NCBI RefSeq assembly: GCF_042433515.1
Contig: NZ_JBHLVH010000001.1
Location: forward strand, 1 to 64,000
Length of the DNA: 64,000 nt
From: Kytococcus schroeteri
Lineage (GTDB): Bacteria; Actinomycetota; Actinomycetes; Actinomycetales; Dermatophilaceae
Reading direction: 5' to 3'
The notes under the pieces are model-generated. The model was not told the DNA's origin, ran no database searches, and saw only the letters and a program-made list of their open reading frames with translations. Each line of letters starts with the position of its first letter. Position 1 is the first letter of the stretch. A program made the translations under genes and the position numbers. This document shows, in pieces, positions 7,693-15,708 of this stretch.

Positions 7693-8652
7693 TCACCCGG
7701 CCAGGCGGTCGCCCAGCTCGGTGCGCGCGTAGAGCACCTGCCGCCCCGCCCGCTGCCGCACCAGCAGCCCCGCCGCGGCCATCACCCGCAGGTGCTGGTT
7801 CACCGCCGATGCCGTGACCCCGACCCTGGCGGCCAGCACCGTGGTGGACGCCGGCTCGGCGAGCATCCGCAGCAGCCGCGCCCGCGGGGCACCCAGCAGC
7901 GCGGTCACGGCATCGGCGTCAACGGGTGGCGGCCCGCCCCACATGCCGCCCTGCCCGCGGGCCGGGTACATCACCATCGGCGGGTGGTCGGGTGCGCCCG
8001 GGTAGGCCGCGCGGGTCGTGAACAGCGAGGGCAGCAGCCACAGGGGCCGCTCGCCCACCTCCACCGTGTGGTCGATGCCGTGCCGGCTTGCCACCTCCAG
8101 TCGGTCGGCCGCCAGGTGCACCGTGGGGCTCAGCCCGCCCAGCGCCGCGGGCATGCCCTGGCGCGCCACCACGTGCCCGCGGTGGGCGAGGTCGGCCTGC
8201 ATCACGGCGCGGATGCGCGGCCAGTCGGGCTCCAAGCAGGCCCCCCAGTAGGCCTCCAGTGCGTCCGCCACGCGCCGCACCATCGCCCGCCCGCGGCCCA
8301 AAGCGGGGTCGAGCCGGCCGGTCACGTCCACGACGTCGCGGGCCAGCAGGGCGGGGTCGGTGGCGCGCAGCCAGCCCAGCTCGTCGGCCATCGAGGCGTG
8401 GAGCGCCCGCGGTGCGGGGGTGAGGGCGTCGGGGGTGTGGCCGTGCTCGTTGAGCAGGGCGCGCAGCACGGCGAGGGTGCCGTCGGCCTCCAGGTCGGCC
8501 AGGTGCTCGCGGGCCTGACGCTCCCAGGGCACCTGCAGGGGGAACCGCTCCGGGGCGGCCAGCACGCGCAGGGAGAGCACGGTCTCCACCAGTGGCGAGA
8601 CGGCGAAGCGCACGTCGGCCACCCGCGCATCGGGCAGGTGGAAGGTGACCAT
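7693..8652 (-). CDS. ArsR-family regulator with DUF5937 N-terminal domain
   Basis: The 319-residue protein starts MVTFHLPDARVADVRFAVSPLVETVLSL, the DUF5937 start. It ends with a winged-helix ArsR-type region (LLRMLAEPASTTVLAARVGVTASAVNQHLRVMAAAGLL-like) in the last 70 residues. Such proteins act as ligand-controlled repressors or activators of an adjacent gene. An exact 8-3-8 palindrome overlaps its start codon and lies between it and the divergent MFS gene, which is therefore the likely target. A longer N-terminus in the same frame is rejected because its sequence lacks protein character. Confidence 0.85.
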   Translation of the reverse strand: MVTFHLPDARVADVRFAVSPLVETVLSLRVLAAPERFPLQVPWERQAREHLADLEADGTLAVLRALLNEHGHTPDALTPAPRALHASMADELGWLRATDPALLARDVVDVTGRLDPALGRGRAMVRRVADALEAYWGACLEPDWPRIRAVMQADLAHRGHVVARQGMPAALGGLSPTVHLAADRLEVASRHGIDHTVEVGERPLWLLPSLFTTRAAYPGAPDHPPMVMYPARGQGGMWGGPPPVDADAVTALLGAPRARLLRMLAEPASTTVLAARVGVTASAVNQHLRVMAAAGLLVRQRAGRQVLYARTELGDRLAG

Positions 8653-8669
8653 GTAGCGCGACGCTACAT
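8651..8669. promoter_or_regulatory. perfect palindromic operator ATGTAGCG-CGA-CGCTACAT
   Basis: Eight bases on each side match perfectly around a 3-base centre. The site overlaps the first codon of the ArsR/DUF5937 gene and sits 57 bp before the MFS start. Binding would block leaderless or short-leader transcription of the regulator and could control the divergent MFS promoter. Confidence 0.7.
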
Positions 8670-8725
8670 TCCTCGCCGGCCTCGGCCTGCCCCTCCACGA
8701 TGGGGACCCCGTCCAGGAGGTCCCC

Positions 8726-10042
8726 GTGCAGCACACGAGCCACCCCACGCCCAGCCCCACCCCCACCGCGCCCGACGACTCCGCCCGTGCCGTCATTGGC
8801 CGCCTCATGCGTCCCCTCTACGTGCCCAGCGCGCTCTACTCGGTGGGCACCGGTGCGGCCATCCCCGCCCAGGTGCTCGTGGGCCTGGCCGTCGGCCTCG
8901 ATGCCGGGCAGGTCGCCTGGGCGCTCACTGCATCGGGCGTAGTGATGGTGACCGGCACTGCGGCCACCGGCTCCGTGGTGGAGCGATGGGGCGAGCGCGC
9001 CGCACTGGTGGGGTCCACCGCGGTGGCAGTGCTGTGCGCGGCGGCCCTCGTTCTGGCCGTGGCCACCGGGCGGGGCGAGGTGCCGGCCTACCTGCTGGTG
9101 CTGGCGGTCTTCAACCTCACCGACGGCGTCTGGGGCGTGGCCCGGCAGGAGCTCATGGCGCAGTGGATCCCGCCGGCGGTGCGGGGGCGTGCGGTGAACA
9201 CCTACGGCGCCTCGCAGCGGGTGGGACGGCTGGTGGGGCCCTTCCTGGCCGGCGGGCTGATCCTGTGGGTGGGGCCGGTGGCGGGGTTCGTGGTGTTCGC
9301 GCTGGCGGCGGTGGTGGCATGCACGGCCATCCTCGCGGCACCCGTGCCGGCGGGGGTCGAGGGGAGGGGTACGGCCGCGACGGCTCCGGCGCCGGGCGCC
9401 GCGGCGACGGCCACCCCCGCATCGGATCGGCCGGACACGGACGCCGCTCCCCCGGGGACCCCGCCCGCCCGACCCCGCATCCCGTCCGAGGTGTGGGCCG
9501 GGTTCTGGGCCGTCGGTCTGGCCGTGGTGGCGCTGAACCTGCTGCGCGCCGACCAGGAGGTGCTGCTGCCCCTGTGGGCCGCCAACGTGGAGCGCCTCAC
9601 CGACGCCCGCGTCTCCTTCGCCATGGGCGTGTGGATGGTGCTGGAACTCGTGCTCTTCCTGCCCGCCGGGTGGGTCCTGGACCGGTGGGGCACGCTGCCC
9701 GTCGCGCTCACCTGTCTGGTGGGACTCACCGCTGGGTTCGCGCTGCTGCTCCTGCCCGGCGGGTTCTGGCCGGCGGTGGTGCTGCTGGGCCTGGCCGGCG
9801 GGACGGGGTCCGGCATCGTCAAGACGCTGGGCCTGGTGCTGGCACCGGAGGTGGGGCGGCCTCGCTTCCTGGGGCGGTGGATGGCGCTCGCCACCTCTGG
9901 CATGGTGCTCGCGCCGGGCCTGGTGGCCGTCACGCAGCAGGTGTCGCTCACGGCATCGGTGGTGGTGGCTGTGGCGGTGGGAGTGGCTGGGGCGCTCTGG
10001 CTCGCGGTGGTGGGGCCCCGGTACCTCGCCCACCGCGTCTGA
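8726..10042 (+). CDS. MFS transporter
   Basis: The 438-residue protein has about twelve hydrophobic helices split by a polar Ala/Pro/Thr-rich cytoplasmic loop near residues 210-250. The RWGERAALVGS and DRWGTLPVALT loops match the MFS motif-A position after helices 2 and 8. GTG 8726 is supported by CAGGAGG at 8714-8720. It is transcribed away from the ArsR/DUF5937 regulator with the palindromic operator between them. The substrate is unknown; export of the regulator's ligand is a reasonable guess. A paralogue-like MFS is at 21930-23135. Confidence 0.85.
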   Translation: MQHTSHPTPSPTPTAPDDSARAVIGRLMRPLYVPSALYSVGTGAAIPAQVLVGLAVGLDAGQVAWALTASGVVMVTGTAATGSVVERWGERAALVGSTAVAVLCAAALVLAVATGRGEVPAYLLVLAVFNLTDGVWGVARQELMAQWIPPAVRGRAVNTYGASQRVGRLVGPFLAGGLILWVGPVAGFVVFALAAVVACTAILAAPVPAGVEGRGTAATAPAPGAAATATPASDRPDTDAAPPGTPPARPRIPSEVWAGFWAVGLAVVALNLLRADQEVLLPLWAANVERLTDARVSFAMGVWMVLELVLFLPAGWVLDRWGTLPVALTCLVGLTAGFALLLLPGGFWPAVVLLGLAGGTGSGIVKTLGLVLAPEVGRPRFLGRWMALATSGMVLAPGLVAVTQQVSLTASVVVAVAVGVAGALWLAVVGPRYLAHRV

Positions 10043-10066
10043 CGGGCCCCGCCGCGGCGCTCCGCG

Positions 10067-11101
10067 TCAGCCGCGGGGACGCATCCGGGCGTTCGGCAGC
10101 CTCGGCGCGGGGATCGGCGCGGGCAGCCCGTCCGGCCACGGCCCGAACAGCTCGGCCGCGTCGTCCACGCTCTCCACCGGCGTCGATGCCGGGTCGCCCG
10201 CCTCCGCCCCGATCTCCCGCTGATAGCGCGCCCGGTAGGCCGCCACCTCCTCGTGCGAGCGGCCCACGAAGTTCCACCACATGACGATCTGCTCGCCGAA
10301 GGGCACCCCGCCGAGCAGCAGCAGTCGCGCCCCGTCCTCGCCCGCGGTGAGCGCCACGGCATCGCGCCCGGTGGGCAGGAACAGCAGGTGGGCGGCCTCC
10401 AGGGGCTCGTCGTCCACCGCCACCGCCCCGGTGTCCAGCAGCACCCCGTGCTCGAACCGGGCCTCCAGCGGCACCACCACCTCGGCGCCCGGGTCCAGCA
10501 CCAGCTCGGCGCCCAGCAGCCCGGCGGTCCGCGTCTCCACCGGGGAGGTCGCCGCCCCGCCCAGCCCCGCGCCGTCGCCGCCGAGGGACCCGATGAACAC
10601 CCGCACCCGCGCGCCGTCCAGCTCCACGGCATCGGGGGTGTGCACCTGCAGCCCCGGGTCGCCGTGGCGCGTGGCCGCGGGCAGGGCGTACCAGAGCTGC
10701 GCGCCGTGCAGGGTGGTGGTCGCCGGCGTGGAGATCTCCTGGTGGGTGATGCCGCGCCCGGCCGTCATGAGTGCCAGCAGCCCCGGGCGCACCCGCGCCT
10801 GCCCGCCGGTGGAGTCGAGGTGGTCGATCTCGCCGGTGAACAGCCAGGACACGGTGGCCAGCCCGGTGTGCGGGTGGCGCGTGACGTCCATGCCGCCGGT
10901 CTCGCGCACGTCGTCCGGCCCGTAGTGGTCCAGGAAGCACCACGCCCCGATGAGGGAGCGCTCGCGGGCGGGCAGGGTGCGCCGCACGGTCATGGCGCGC
11001 GGCCCGCCCAGGGGCACCTCGCGCGGGGCCAGGACGACCGGGCAGTCGGCGTCGTCGGGGCCGCAGGTGGTCTCGCTGGGGTGCGGGTCGGGGTTGCTCA
11101 C
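10067..11101 (-). CDS. pirin family protein
   Basis: The 344-residue bicupin contains the pirin signature DHYGPDDV...GGMDVTRHPHTGLATVSWLFTGEIDHLDS-like with the His/Glu metal ligands in HPHTG and ITHQE. A second cupin and the FVGRSHEEVAAYRARYQ pirin C-terminal helix follow. Pirins bind Fe and act as redox-linked cofactors or quercetinases. GTG 11101 gives a start just upstream of the conserved region. The gene is divergent from the phosphatase gene 37 bp away. Confidence 0.9.
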   Translation of the reverse strand: MSNPDPHPSETTCGPDDADCPVVLAPREVPLGGPRAMTVRRTLPARERSLIGAWCFLDHYGPDDVRETGGMDVTRHPHTGLATVSWLFTGEIDHLDSTGGQARVRPGLLALMTAGRGITHQEISTPATTTLHGAQLWYALPAATRHGDPGLQVHTPDAVELDGARVRVFIGSLGGDGAGLGGAATSPVETRTAGLLGAELVLDPGAEVVVPLEARFEHGVLLDTGAVAVDDEPLEAAHLLFLPTGRDAVALTAGEDGARLLLLGGVPFGEQIVMWWNFVGRSHEEVAAYRARYQREIGAEAGDPASTPVESVDDAAELFGPWPDGLPAPIPAPRLPNARMRPRG

Positions 11102-11138
11102 GCGCTCAGCCTGCCACCGTCCGTGCGAGGGTGGGGCC

Positions 11139-11651
11139 ATGCGCATCGAGGTCGTCTGCCTGGGCAACATCTGCCGCTCGCCCGCTGCCGAGGCCGTGCT
11201 CGTGCACGAGCTGCGTGCGGCCGGCATCGAGGACGTGGAGGTGACCTCCGCGGGAACCGGTGGCTGGCACGTGGGGGAGGAGCCGTACCACCTGAGCCGG
11301 GCCGAGGGGGAGCGCCGCGGCTACGTCTTCGACACGGTGGCCCGCCAGCTGAGTGCGCGGGAGGTGGCCGAGGCCGACCTGGTGCTGGTGATGGACGAGT
11401 CCAACCTGCGCGACGTCCGCGCCCTGTCGCCCGATGCCGAGGCGGCGCGGCGAGTGGTGATGCTCGGGGCGTTCGCGCCGGGGGCCGAGCGGGACGGCGC
11501 GCAGGCCGTGCCGGACCCGTACGGCCAGGACGCCCCGGCGTTCACGGCCATGTACGACCAGGTGGAGCCGGCCGTGCGGGGCGTGGTGCGCGCCATCGAG
11601 GACGGGCGCGTGGACGAGGTGCTCGACCGGGAGGCAGCACGGATGCCGTGA
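11139..11651 (+). CDS. low-molecular-weight protein-tyrosine phosphatase
   Basis: The 170-residue protein has the catalytic loop CLGNICRS (Cys7, Arg13) at its N-terminus and the general-acid DPYG motif (VPDPYGQD) about residue 128, both typical of the LMW-PTP family. Length fits. Such enzymes dephosphorylate tyrosine on proteins such as polysaccharide co-polymerases, but no cognate kinase gene is nearby. ATG 11139 follows a GAGGGTGGGG stretch. Confidence 0.9.
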   Translation: MRIEVVCLGNICRSPAAEAVLVHELRAAGIEDVEVTSAGTGGWHVGEEPYHLSRAEGERRGYVFDTVARQLSAREVAEADLVLVMDESNLRDVRALSPDAEAARRVVMLGAFAPGAERDGAQAVPDPYGQDAPAFTAMYDQVEPAVRGVVRAIEDGRVDEVLDREAARMP

Positions 11652-11699
11652 CGCGGCGGGAGCGAGGTGACGCCGCCGCCGGGTGACGGCGCCCAAGAA

Positions 11700-11771
11700 G
11701 GGGTGGGTCCGGTTGGTCGGGGTCGACGCCGCCCACGGCGTACGTCACCCCGGGTGAACCGGACCCACCCC
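11700..11771. repeat. palindromic intergenic element, copy A
   Basis: A 15-bp perfect inverted repeat (11700-11714 and 11757-11771) encloses a structured core that contains GGGGTcGACGCCG and CGGCGtaCGTCACCCC arms. Core wording is shared with elements at 46365-46444 and, in part, 21237-21321. It sits between the convergent phosphatase and AztD genes and can serve as a two-way terminator. Confidence 0.65.
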
Positions 11772-11790
11772 CGATGTGGTGGAGCGGGCC

Positions 11791-11950
11791 TCAGTGGCTG
11801 TGGCCCTCGTGGCCGCTCTCCTCGGAGTGGTCGTGCTCGTGGTCGTGGTCGTGACCCTCGCCGTGGTCGTGGCCCTCGTGGTCGTGACCCTCGCCGTGGT
11901 CGTGGCCCTCGTGGTCGTGACCCTCGCCGTGGTCGTGGCCCTCGCCGCGG
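11791..11950 (-). repeat. tandem coding repeat, His/Asp/Gly-rich tail
   Basis: DNA repeats encode alternating GEGHDHEGHDH units at the C-terminus of the AztD-like protein. The 33-bp period makes length change by slippage likely. It is coding sequence, not a CRISPR or intergenic repeat. Confidence 0.8.
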
Positions 11951-13332
11951 TCATGGCCCTCGTGGCCGTGGTCACCGTGCTCCTCCTCGACGGCGAACTC
12001 CGGCACCTCGGCGTCCACACCGTTGAGCTCGTTGGGCACGTGCTCCAGCGTGGCGGACTTGGTGACCTTCCACGCCTTCAGGTCGATGCGGTGCACCTTC
12101 TGGGTGGCCGGCTCGGTCACCCACGCGGTGTCGCCCATGACGTGCAGCGCCGGGCCCGGCTTCTGCCAGTCCTCCTTCTCCTTCCACGCCTTGATCACGG
12201 GCAGCTTGTCCGTGACCTTGCCGGTCTCGGTGTCGATGCGGTGCAGCGCGCCGTCGTAGCCCAGGACCAGACCGTCGCCGTCGGACGCACGCCCCAGCGA
12301 GCGGAACCAGTACGAGGTGCCCAGGTCCACGGTCCGCATCGTGCCGGTGCGCACGTCCGTCATGGCCACCTGCTCGGGGCGCTCGAACTCGGCGTCCTTC
12401 TGCACCTCGAGGTCGTGGAAGGCCACCGGGCTCTTGGCCGAGCCCTTGATGGTGCCCACGCGCGAGTAGTCGCCGGGCCCGTCGACCGGCTTGAAGCGCT
12501 TGCCGTCCCAGATGACCGCGCCGTTCTCGCAGCCGAACACCACGCCGCCCTTGACCTCGGCCTCGCCGTGCACACCCGGGCAGTTGTCGTACTCGGCCAG
12601 CTTCTTGCCGTCGGCGTCCAGCGCCATGACGCCGTTCCGCTCGTCCTCGGTGCCCACGGTCACGAGCATGCCGCCGTCGTGGGTGGGCACGGCCACGCCG
12701 TGGTGGGCGTGCTCGGCGGTCCAGTCCTTGGTCTTGGGGGTGACCCCGGCCAGCAGCGACTCGGCCGTGAACTCCTTGACGGTGCCGGTGCCGTCGGCCC
12801 AGGTGAGCACACGGCCGTCGTCGAAGGTCACATGGCCGGGGTGCTCGCCCGCGATGGCGATGTCGGTGCGCACCGGGTCCTTGGCGTAGCTGTGCGAGTG
12901 GTCGCCGTGGGGCTGGCTCCACACGCCCAGGTCGAGCACCTGCCAGTGGTTGCCCTCGGAGAGTGCGAGGTGGCGGCCGTCACCCATGTCGTTGAGGCGC
13001 ACGAAGCCCTCGGCCTCCAGCGGCTTGCCCACGGGCTTCAGCGTGGTGGCGTCGAGCACCTGCACGCCGCCGTCGTACGTGTAGGCGATGCGGGGCTGGG
13101 CGCCCGCGGTCTCGGTCGGCTCGGCGGCCTTCGCGTCGTCGCCGTGGTCGTGGGACTCCTCGCCCTCGTGGTCGTGGCTCTCCTCGGCGGCCCCGGTCTC
13201 GCTGCCCGAGGTGCTGGCCGAGGTGTCGCCGCCGGACTCCTCGGTTCCGCAGGCGGTCAGGGCGGTGGTGCCGGCGAGGCAGACGGAGAGGGCCAGGCCC
13301 AGACGACGCGGATGTGTGAGAATCGTTCGCAT
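11791..13332 (-). CDS. aztD: zinc metallochaperone AztD-like lipoprotein
   Basis: The 513-residue product starts with a lipoprotein signal (LAGTTALTAC). An acidic His-containing linker and a seven-bladed-propeller-like region follow, with RIAYTYDGGVQVLDATTLKPVG, GDHSHSYAKDP, AEHAHHGVAVPTHDGG and CPGVHGEAEVKGG segments that match AztD. AztD delivers zinc to the solute-binding protein AztC, but no aztABC genes are in the window. The last 60 residues are almost wholly His, Asp, Gly and Glu in tandem repeats, an unusual tail that should bind several metal ions. Two Zur-like boxes lie at and before the start codon. Confidence 0.85.
   Translation of the reverse strand: MRTILTHPRRLGLALSVCLAGTTALTACGTEESGGDTSASTSGSETGAAEESHDHEGEESHDHGDDAKAAEPTETAGAQPRIAYTYDGGVQVLDATTLKPVGKPLEAEGFVRLNDMGDGRHLALSEGNHWQVLDLGVWSQPHGDHSHSYAKDPVRTDIAIAGEHPGHVTFDDGRVLTWADGTGTVKEFTAESLLAGVTPKTKDWTAEHAHHGVAVPTHDGGMLVTVGTEDERNGVMALDADGKKLAEYDNCPGVHGEAEVKGGVVFGCENGAVIWDGKRFKPVDGPGDYSRVGTIKGSAKSPVAFHDLEVQKDAEFERPEQVAMTDVRTGTMRTVDLGTSYWFRSLGRASDGDGLVLGYDGALHRIDTETGKVTDKLPVIKAWKEKEDWQKPGPALHVMGDTAWVTEPATQKVHRIDLKAWKVTKSATLEHVPNELNGVDAEVPEFAVEEEHGDHGHEGHDRGEGHDHGEGHDHEGHDHGEGHDHEGHDHGEGHDHDHEHDHSEESGHEGHSH
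13317..13331. promoter_or_regulatory. Zur-like box 1, TGAGAATCGTTCGCA
   Basis: This imperfect palindrome fits the actinobacterial Zur/Fur-type pattern TGAnAA-N3-TTnnCA. It overlaps the AztD start codon (13330-13332). A second copy with the same two arms lies 36 bp further upstream. Confidence 0.5.
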
Positions 13333-13352
13333 GGGCGGAGGATAGGCTCTTC

Positions 13353-13367
13353 TGAGAACACTTCGCA
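13353..13367. promoter_or_regulatory. Zur-like box 2, TGAGAACACTTCGCA
   Basis: The arms TGAGAA and TTCGCA are identical to box 1; only the three central bases differ. It lies 21-35 bp upstream of the start codon, where a -10/-35 region is expected, so occupancy would block transcription when zinc is sufficient. Confidence 0.5.
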
Positions 13368-13436
13368 AAGTAGGGGTTGGGGTGCGAGGGGGCTTGCCCG
13401 CTGCTGGGCAGGGCCCGGTCCGCTGGGCTCCAGTCC

Positions 13437-15047
13437 TCAGGCCCGGGGCGCCACCGCCTCGAGGCCCGGCACGCCGTCGTTGATGCGGAAGCTCACGTCC
13501 GTGCGAGCCTCGGCCGTCCCGGAGGAGACGTCGGCCAGCACGCGGAAGTCCGCCGTCATGGCCTCGGGGGTGATGGTGGTGCGCACGTACCCGCGCAGGT
13601 CCTTGTAGTAGCGCAGATGGTCGTTCCACCCCAGGATCGGGTCGGTCTTCGTGGCGTCACCGTCGCCGCCGGAGGTGATGGAGGAGCACACCAGCTCAGC
13701 GCCCACCACGCGCTCGGCCTCGGCACCCTCGCCCTCGAAGTCCGCCAACACGTCGGCCGCCCAGTGGCGGTGCACGTCACCGGTGAGAACCACCGGGTTG
13801 CGCACCCCGGCGTCCACCCACCCGCGGGTGATGCGGTCGCGCGAGCCGACGTAGCCGTCCCAGCCGTCGTTGGAGTGGTGCTCCAGCTCGGGCTCCACCT
13901 TTCCGTCGCGCTCGGCGAAGAACACCTGCTGGCCCAGCACGTCCCACCGCTGGGAGGAGCGGCGCAGGTTGCCCAGCAGCCAGGCCTCCTGCTCGTCGCC
14001 GGTGAGGGTGCGGGCCGGGTCCAGGCGCTCGGTGCAGTTGGTGTCCCAGCCGTCGCCGCAGGCCTGGTCGTCGCGGTACTGGCGGGTGTCCATCATGTGG
14101 AAGTTCGCCAACTGTCCCCACTGCACCCTGCGGTACAGCAGGGTGTCGATGCCGCGAGGCATCTGCCGGCGGCGCAGCGGCATGTTCTCGTAGTAGGCCT
14201 GCATCGCCGCGGCGCGGCGGGCCAGGAAGTCCGGCTGCGGGATCTCGGGCTTCTCGTGCACCTCGTCGGCCCAGTTGTTGTCCACCTCGTGGTCGTCCCA
14301 CACGACCAGCCACGGCGCCACCAGGTGGGCGGCCTGCAGGTCGGGGTCCGTCTTGTACTGGGCGTGGCGCTGGCGGTAGCCGGCGAGGGTGACCGTCTCC
14401 GGGCCCAGGTGGTCGCGGACGTTGCCGCCGGGGGTCACGTAGTCGCCCGCGGTGTACTCGTACTGGTAGTCGCCCAGGTGCAGCACCAGGTCCGGCTGGT
14501 CCTCGGCCAGTCGCCGGTAGGCGGTGAACCAGCCGTGCTCGTACTGCGCGCAGCTGGCAAAGGCCATGGCCAGCGCCGCGGGCATCTCGCCGGGGGCGGG
14601 GGCGGTCCGGGTGCGCCCCACCTCCGAGAGGTGGCGGCCGGCGCGGAAGCGGTAGAAGTACTCGCGGCCGGGGCGCAGCCCGTGCAGCTCCACGTGCACC
14701 GAGTGGGCGCCGGTGGGGCGGGCCAGCTCCGTGCCGCGTGCCACCACGTGGCGCATGCGCGCGTCGGTGGCCACCTGCCACTGCACGGGGACGGTGCGGG
14801 CCGGCATGCCGCCGAGCCCGTCCTCGGCCAGGGGGTCGGTGGCCAGGCGGGTCCACAGCACCATGCCGTCGGGGGCGGGATCGCCCGAGGCCACCCCGAG
14901 GGTGAACGGGTTGCCGCGCAGGGGGCGGTGGGCGGGGGTCACGTCCTGTCCGAGGGCCGTGGCCCCCGAGGCGGTGGTGAGGCCGGCCAGTGTGGCGCCG
15001 GCGGTGGAGGCGGTGAGCAGGGTACGGCGGGTGAGGGTGGGGGGCAT
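13437..15047 (-). CDS. phoD: PhoD-type alkaline phosphatase/phosphodiesterase
   Basis: The 536-residue enzyme has a Tat-type start, TRRTLLTASTAGATLAGL, so it should be exported folded. Metal-site motifs typical of PhoD are present: FASCAQYEHGWF, LHLGDYQYEY, VVWDDHEVDNNW and VVLTGDVHRHW. PhoD uses Ca and Fe and releases phosphate from organic esters. ATG 15047 begins the signal; an upstream ATG would add an unlikely 11-residue tail. Regulation by phosphate is expected for the family, but I see no Pho box here. Confidence 0.9.
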   Translation of the reverse strand: MPPTLTRRTLLTASTAGATLAGLTTASGATALGQDVTPAHRPLRGNPFTLGVASGDPAPDGMVLWTRLATDPLAEDGLGGMPARTVPVQWQVATDARMRHVVARGTELARPTGAHSVHVELHGLRPGREYFYRFRAGRHLSEVGRTRTAPAPGEMPAALAMAFASCAQYEHGWFTAYRRLAEDQPDLVLHLGDYQYEYTAGDYVTPGGNVRDHLGPETVTLAGYRQRHAQYKTDPDLQAAHLVAPWLVVWDDHEVDNNWADEVHEKPEIPQPDFLARRAAAMQAYYENMPLRRRQMPRGIDTLLYRRVQWGQLANFHMMDTRQYRDDQACGDGWDTNCTERLDPARTLTGDEQEAWLLGNLRRSSQRWDVLGQQVFFAERDGKVEPELEHHSNDGWDGYVGSRDRITRGWVDAGVRNPVVLTGDVHRHWAADVLADFEGEGAEAERVVGAELVCSSITSGGDGDATKTDPILGWNDHLRYYKDLRGYVRTTITPEAMTADFRVLADVSSGTAEARTDVSFRINDGVPGLEAVAPRA

Positions 15048-15233
15048 GCGCGGGACGCTAGGTGGCAGAGGTGCTTTCACGGTGATGAGCGGGTGACGGA
15101 ATCGTTGCCGGTCGGTGAACGCGACGTGCCTCGGTTGCGGACCGGCCCGTCTCCCGGCGCCCCACCAGAGCTCCCGATCCGGGCAGACCCCCGGTGCAGC
15201 GTCCGGGCCAGCGCGCCGCCCCGCCTCGGCTGG

Positions 15234-15647
15234 TCAGTACCGCCGCAGCGTGCGCCGGTCGGACTCCGTGTCGGGCACCACGGCATCGAGCACCATGGCC
15301 ACCACCGTCACCACCACGGCCCCGATCACGGCGCTCCAGAAGAAGCGGTCCACGTGGAAGGCCAGTCCCAGCCTGCCGGCCGCCCAGGAGAGCAGCTGCA
15401 GCATCAGCGCGTTCACCACGAAGGTGAACAACCCCAGGGTCAGCACGATGAACGGGAAGCTGAAGAACTTCACCACCGGCTTCACCAGGGCGTTGATGAC
15501 GCCGAACACCAGCGCCACCAGCAGGACGGTCACCAGGCGGGAGCCGAGCGGGTCCGAGGGGTCGCCCAGCGCGATGCCGGGCACGAGCAGGGCGGCCACC
15601 CACAGGGCGGCACCGTTGACGACGGTCTTGAGCAGCAGGTCGGCCAT
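15234..15647 (-). CDS. phage-holin-family 4 (PF04020-like) membrane protein
   Basis: The 137-residue protein has four hydrophobic segments and the hallmark GVINALVKPVVKFFSFPFIVLTLGLFTFVVNALML pattern of the YvlD/holin-4 superfamily, which is membrane-located and unrelated to phage lysis in most bacteria. Role unknown. It diverges from hisC, with 61 bp between the starts. Confidence 0.85.
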   Translation of the reverse strand: MADLLLKTVVNGAALWVAALLVPGIALGDPSDPLGSRLVTVLLVALVFGVINALVKPVVKFFSFPFIVLTLGLFTFVVNALMLQLLSWAAGRLGLAFHVDRFFWSAVIGAVVVTVVAMVLDAVVPDTESDRRTLRRY

Positions 15648-15708
15648 GCCCCCCAGCCTCCCACCACCGCGGTCCGGGTGTGACCTGGGCGACGTTAGAT
15701 TGAGCCCC

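Noticed and set aside
11850..11950. CRISPR-like direct repeats
   Set aside because: The repeats are contiguous, have no spacers, and encode the His-rich tail of the AztD-like protein.
13377..15683. Long plus-strand reading frames opposite phoD and similar genes
   Set aside because: High GC leaves antisense frames open; these translations are rich in Arg, Gly, His and Ala with no domains, while the other strand encodes clear enzymes.
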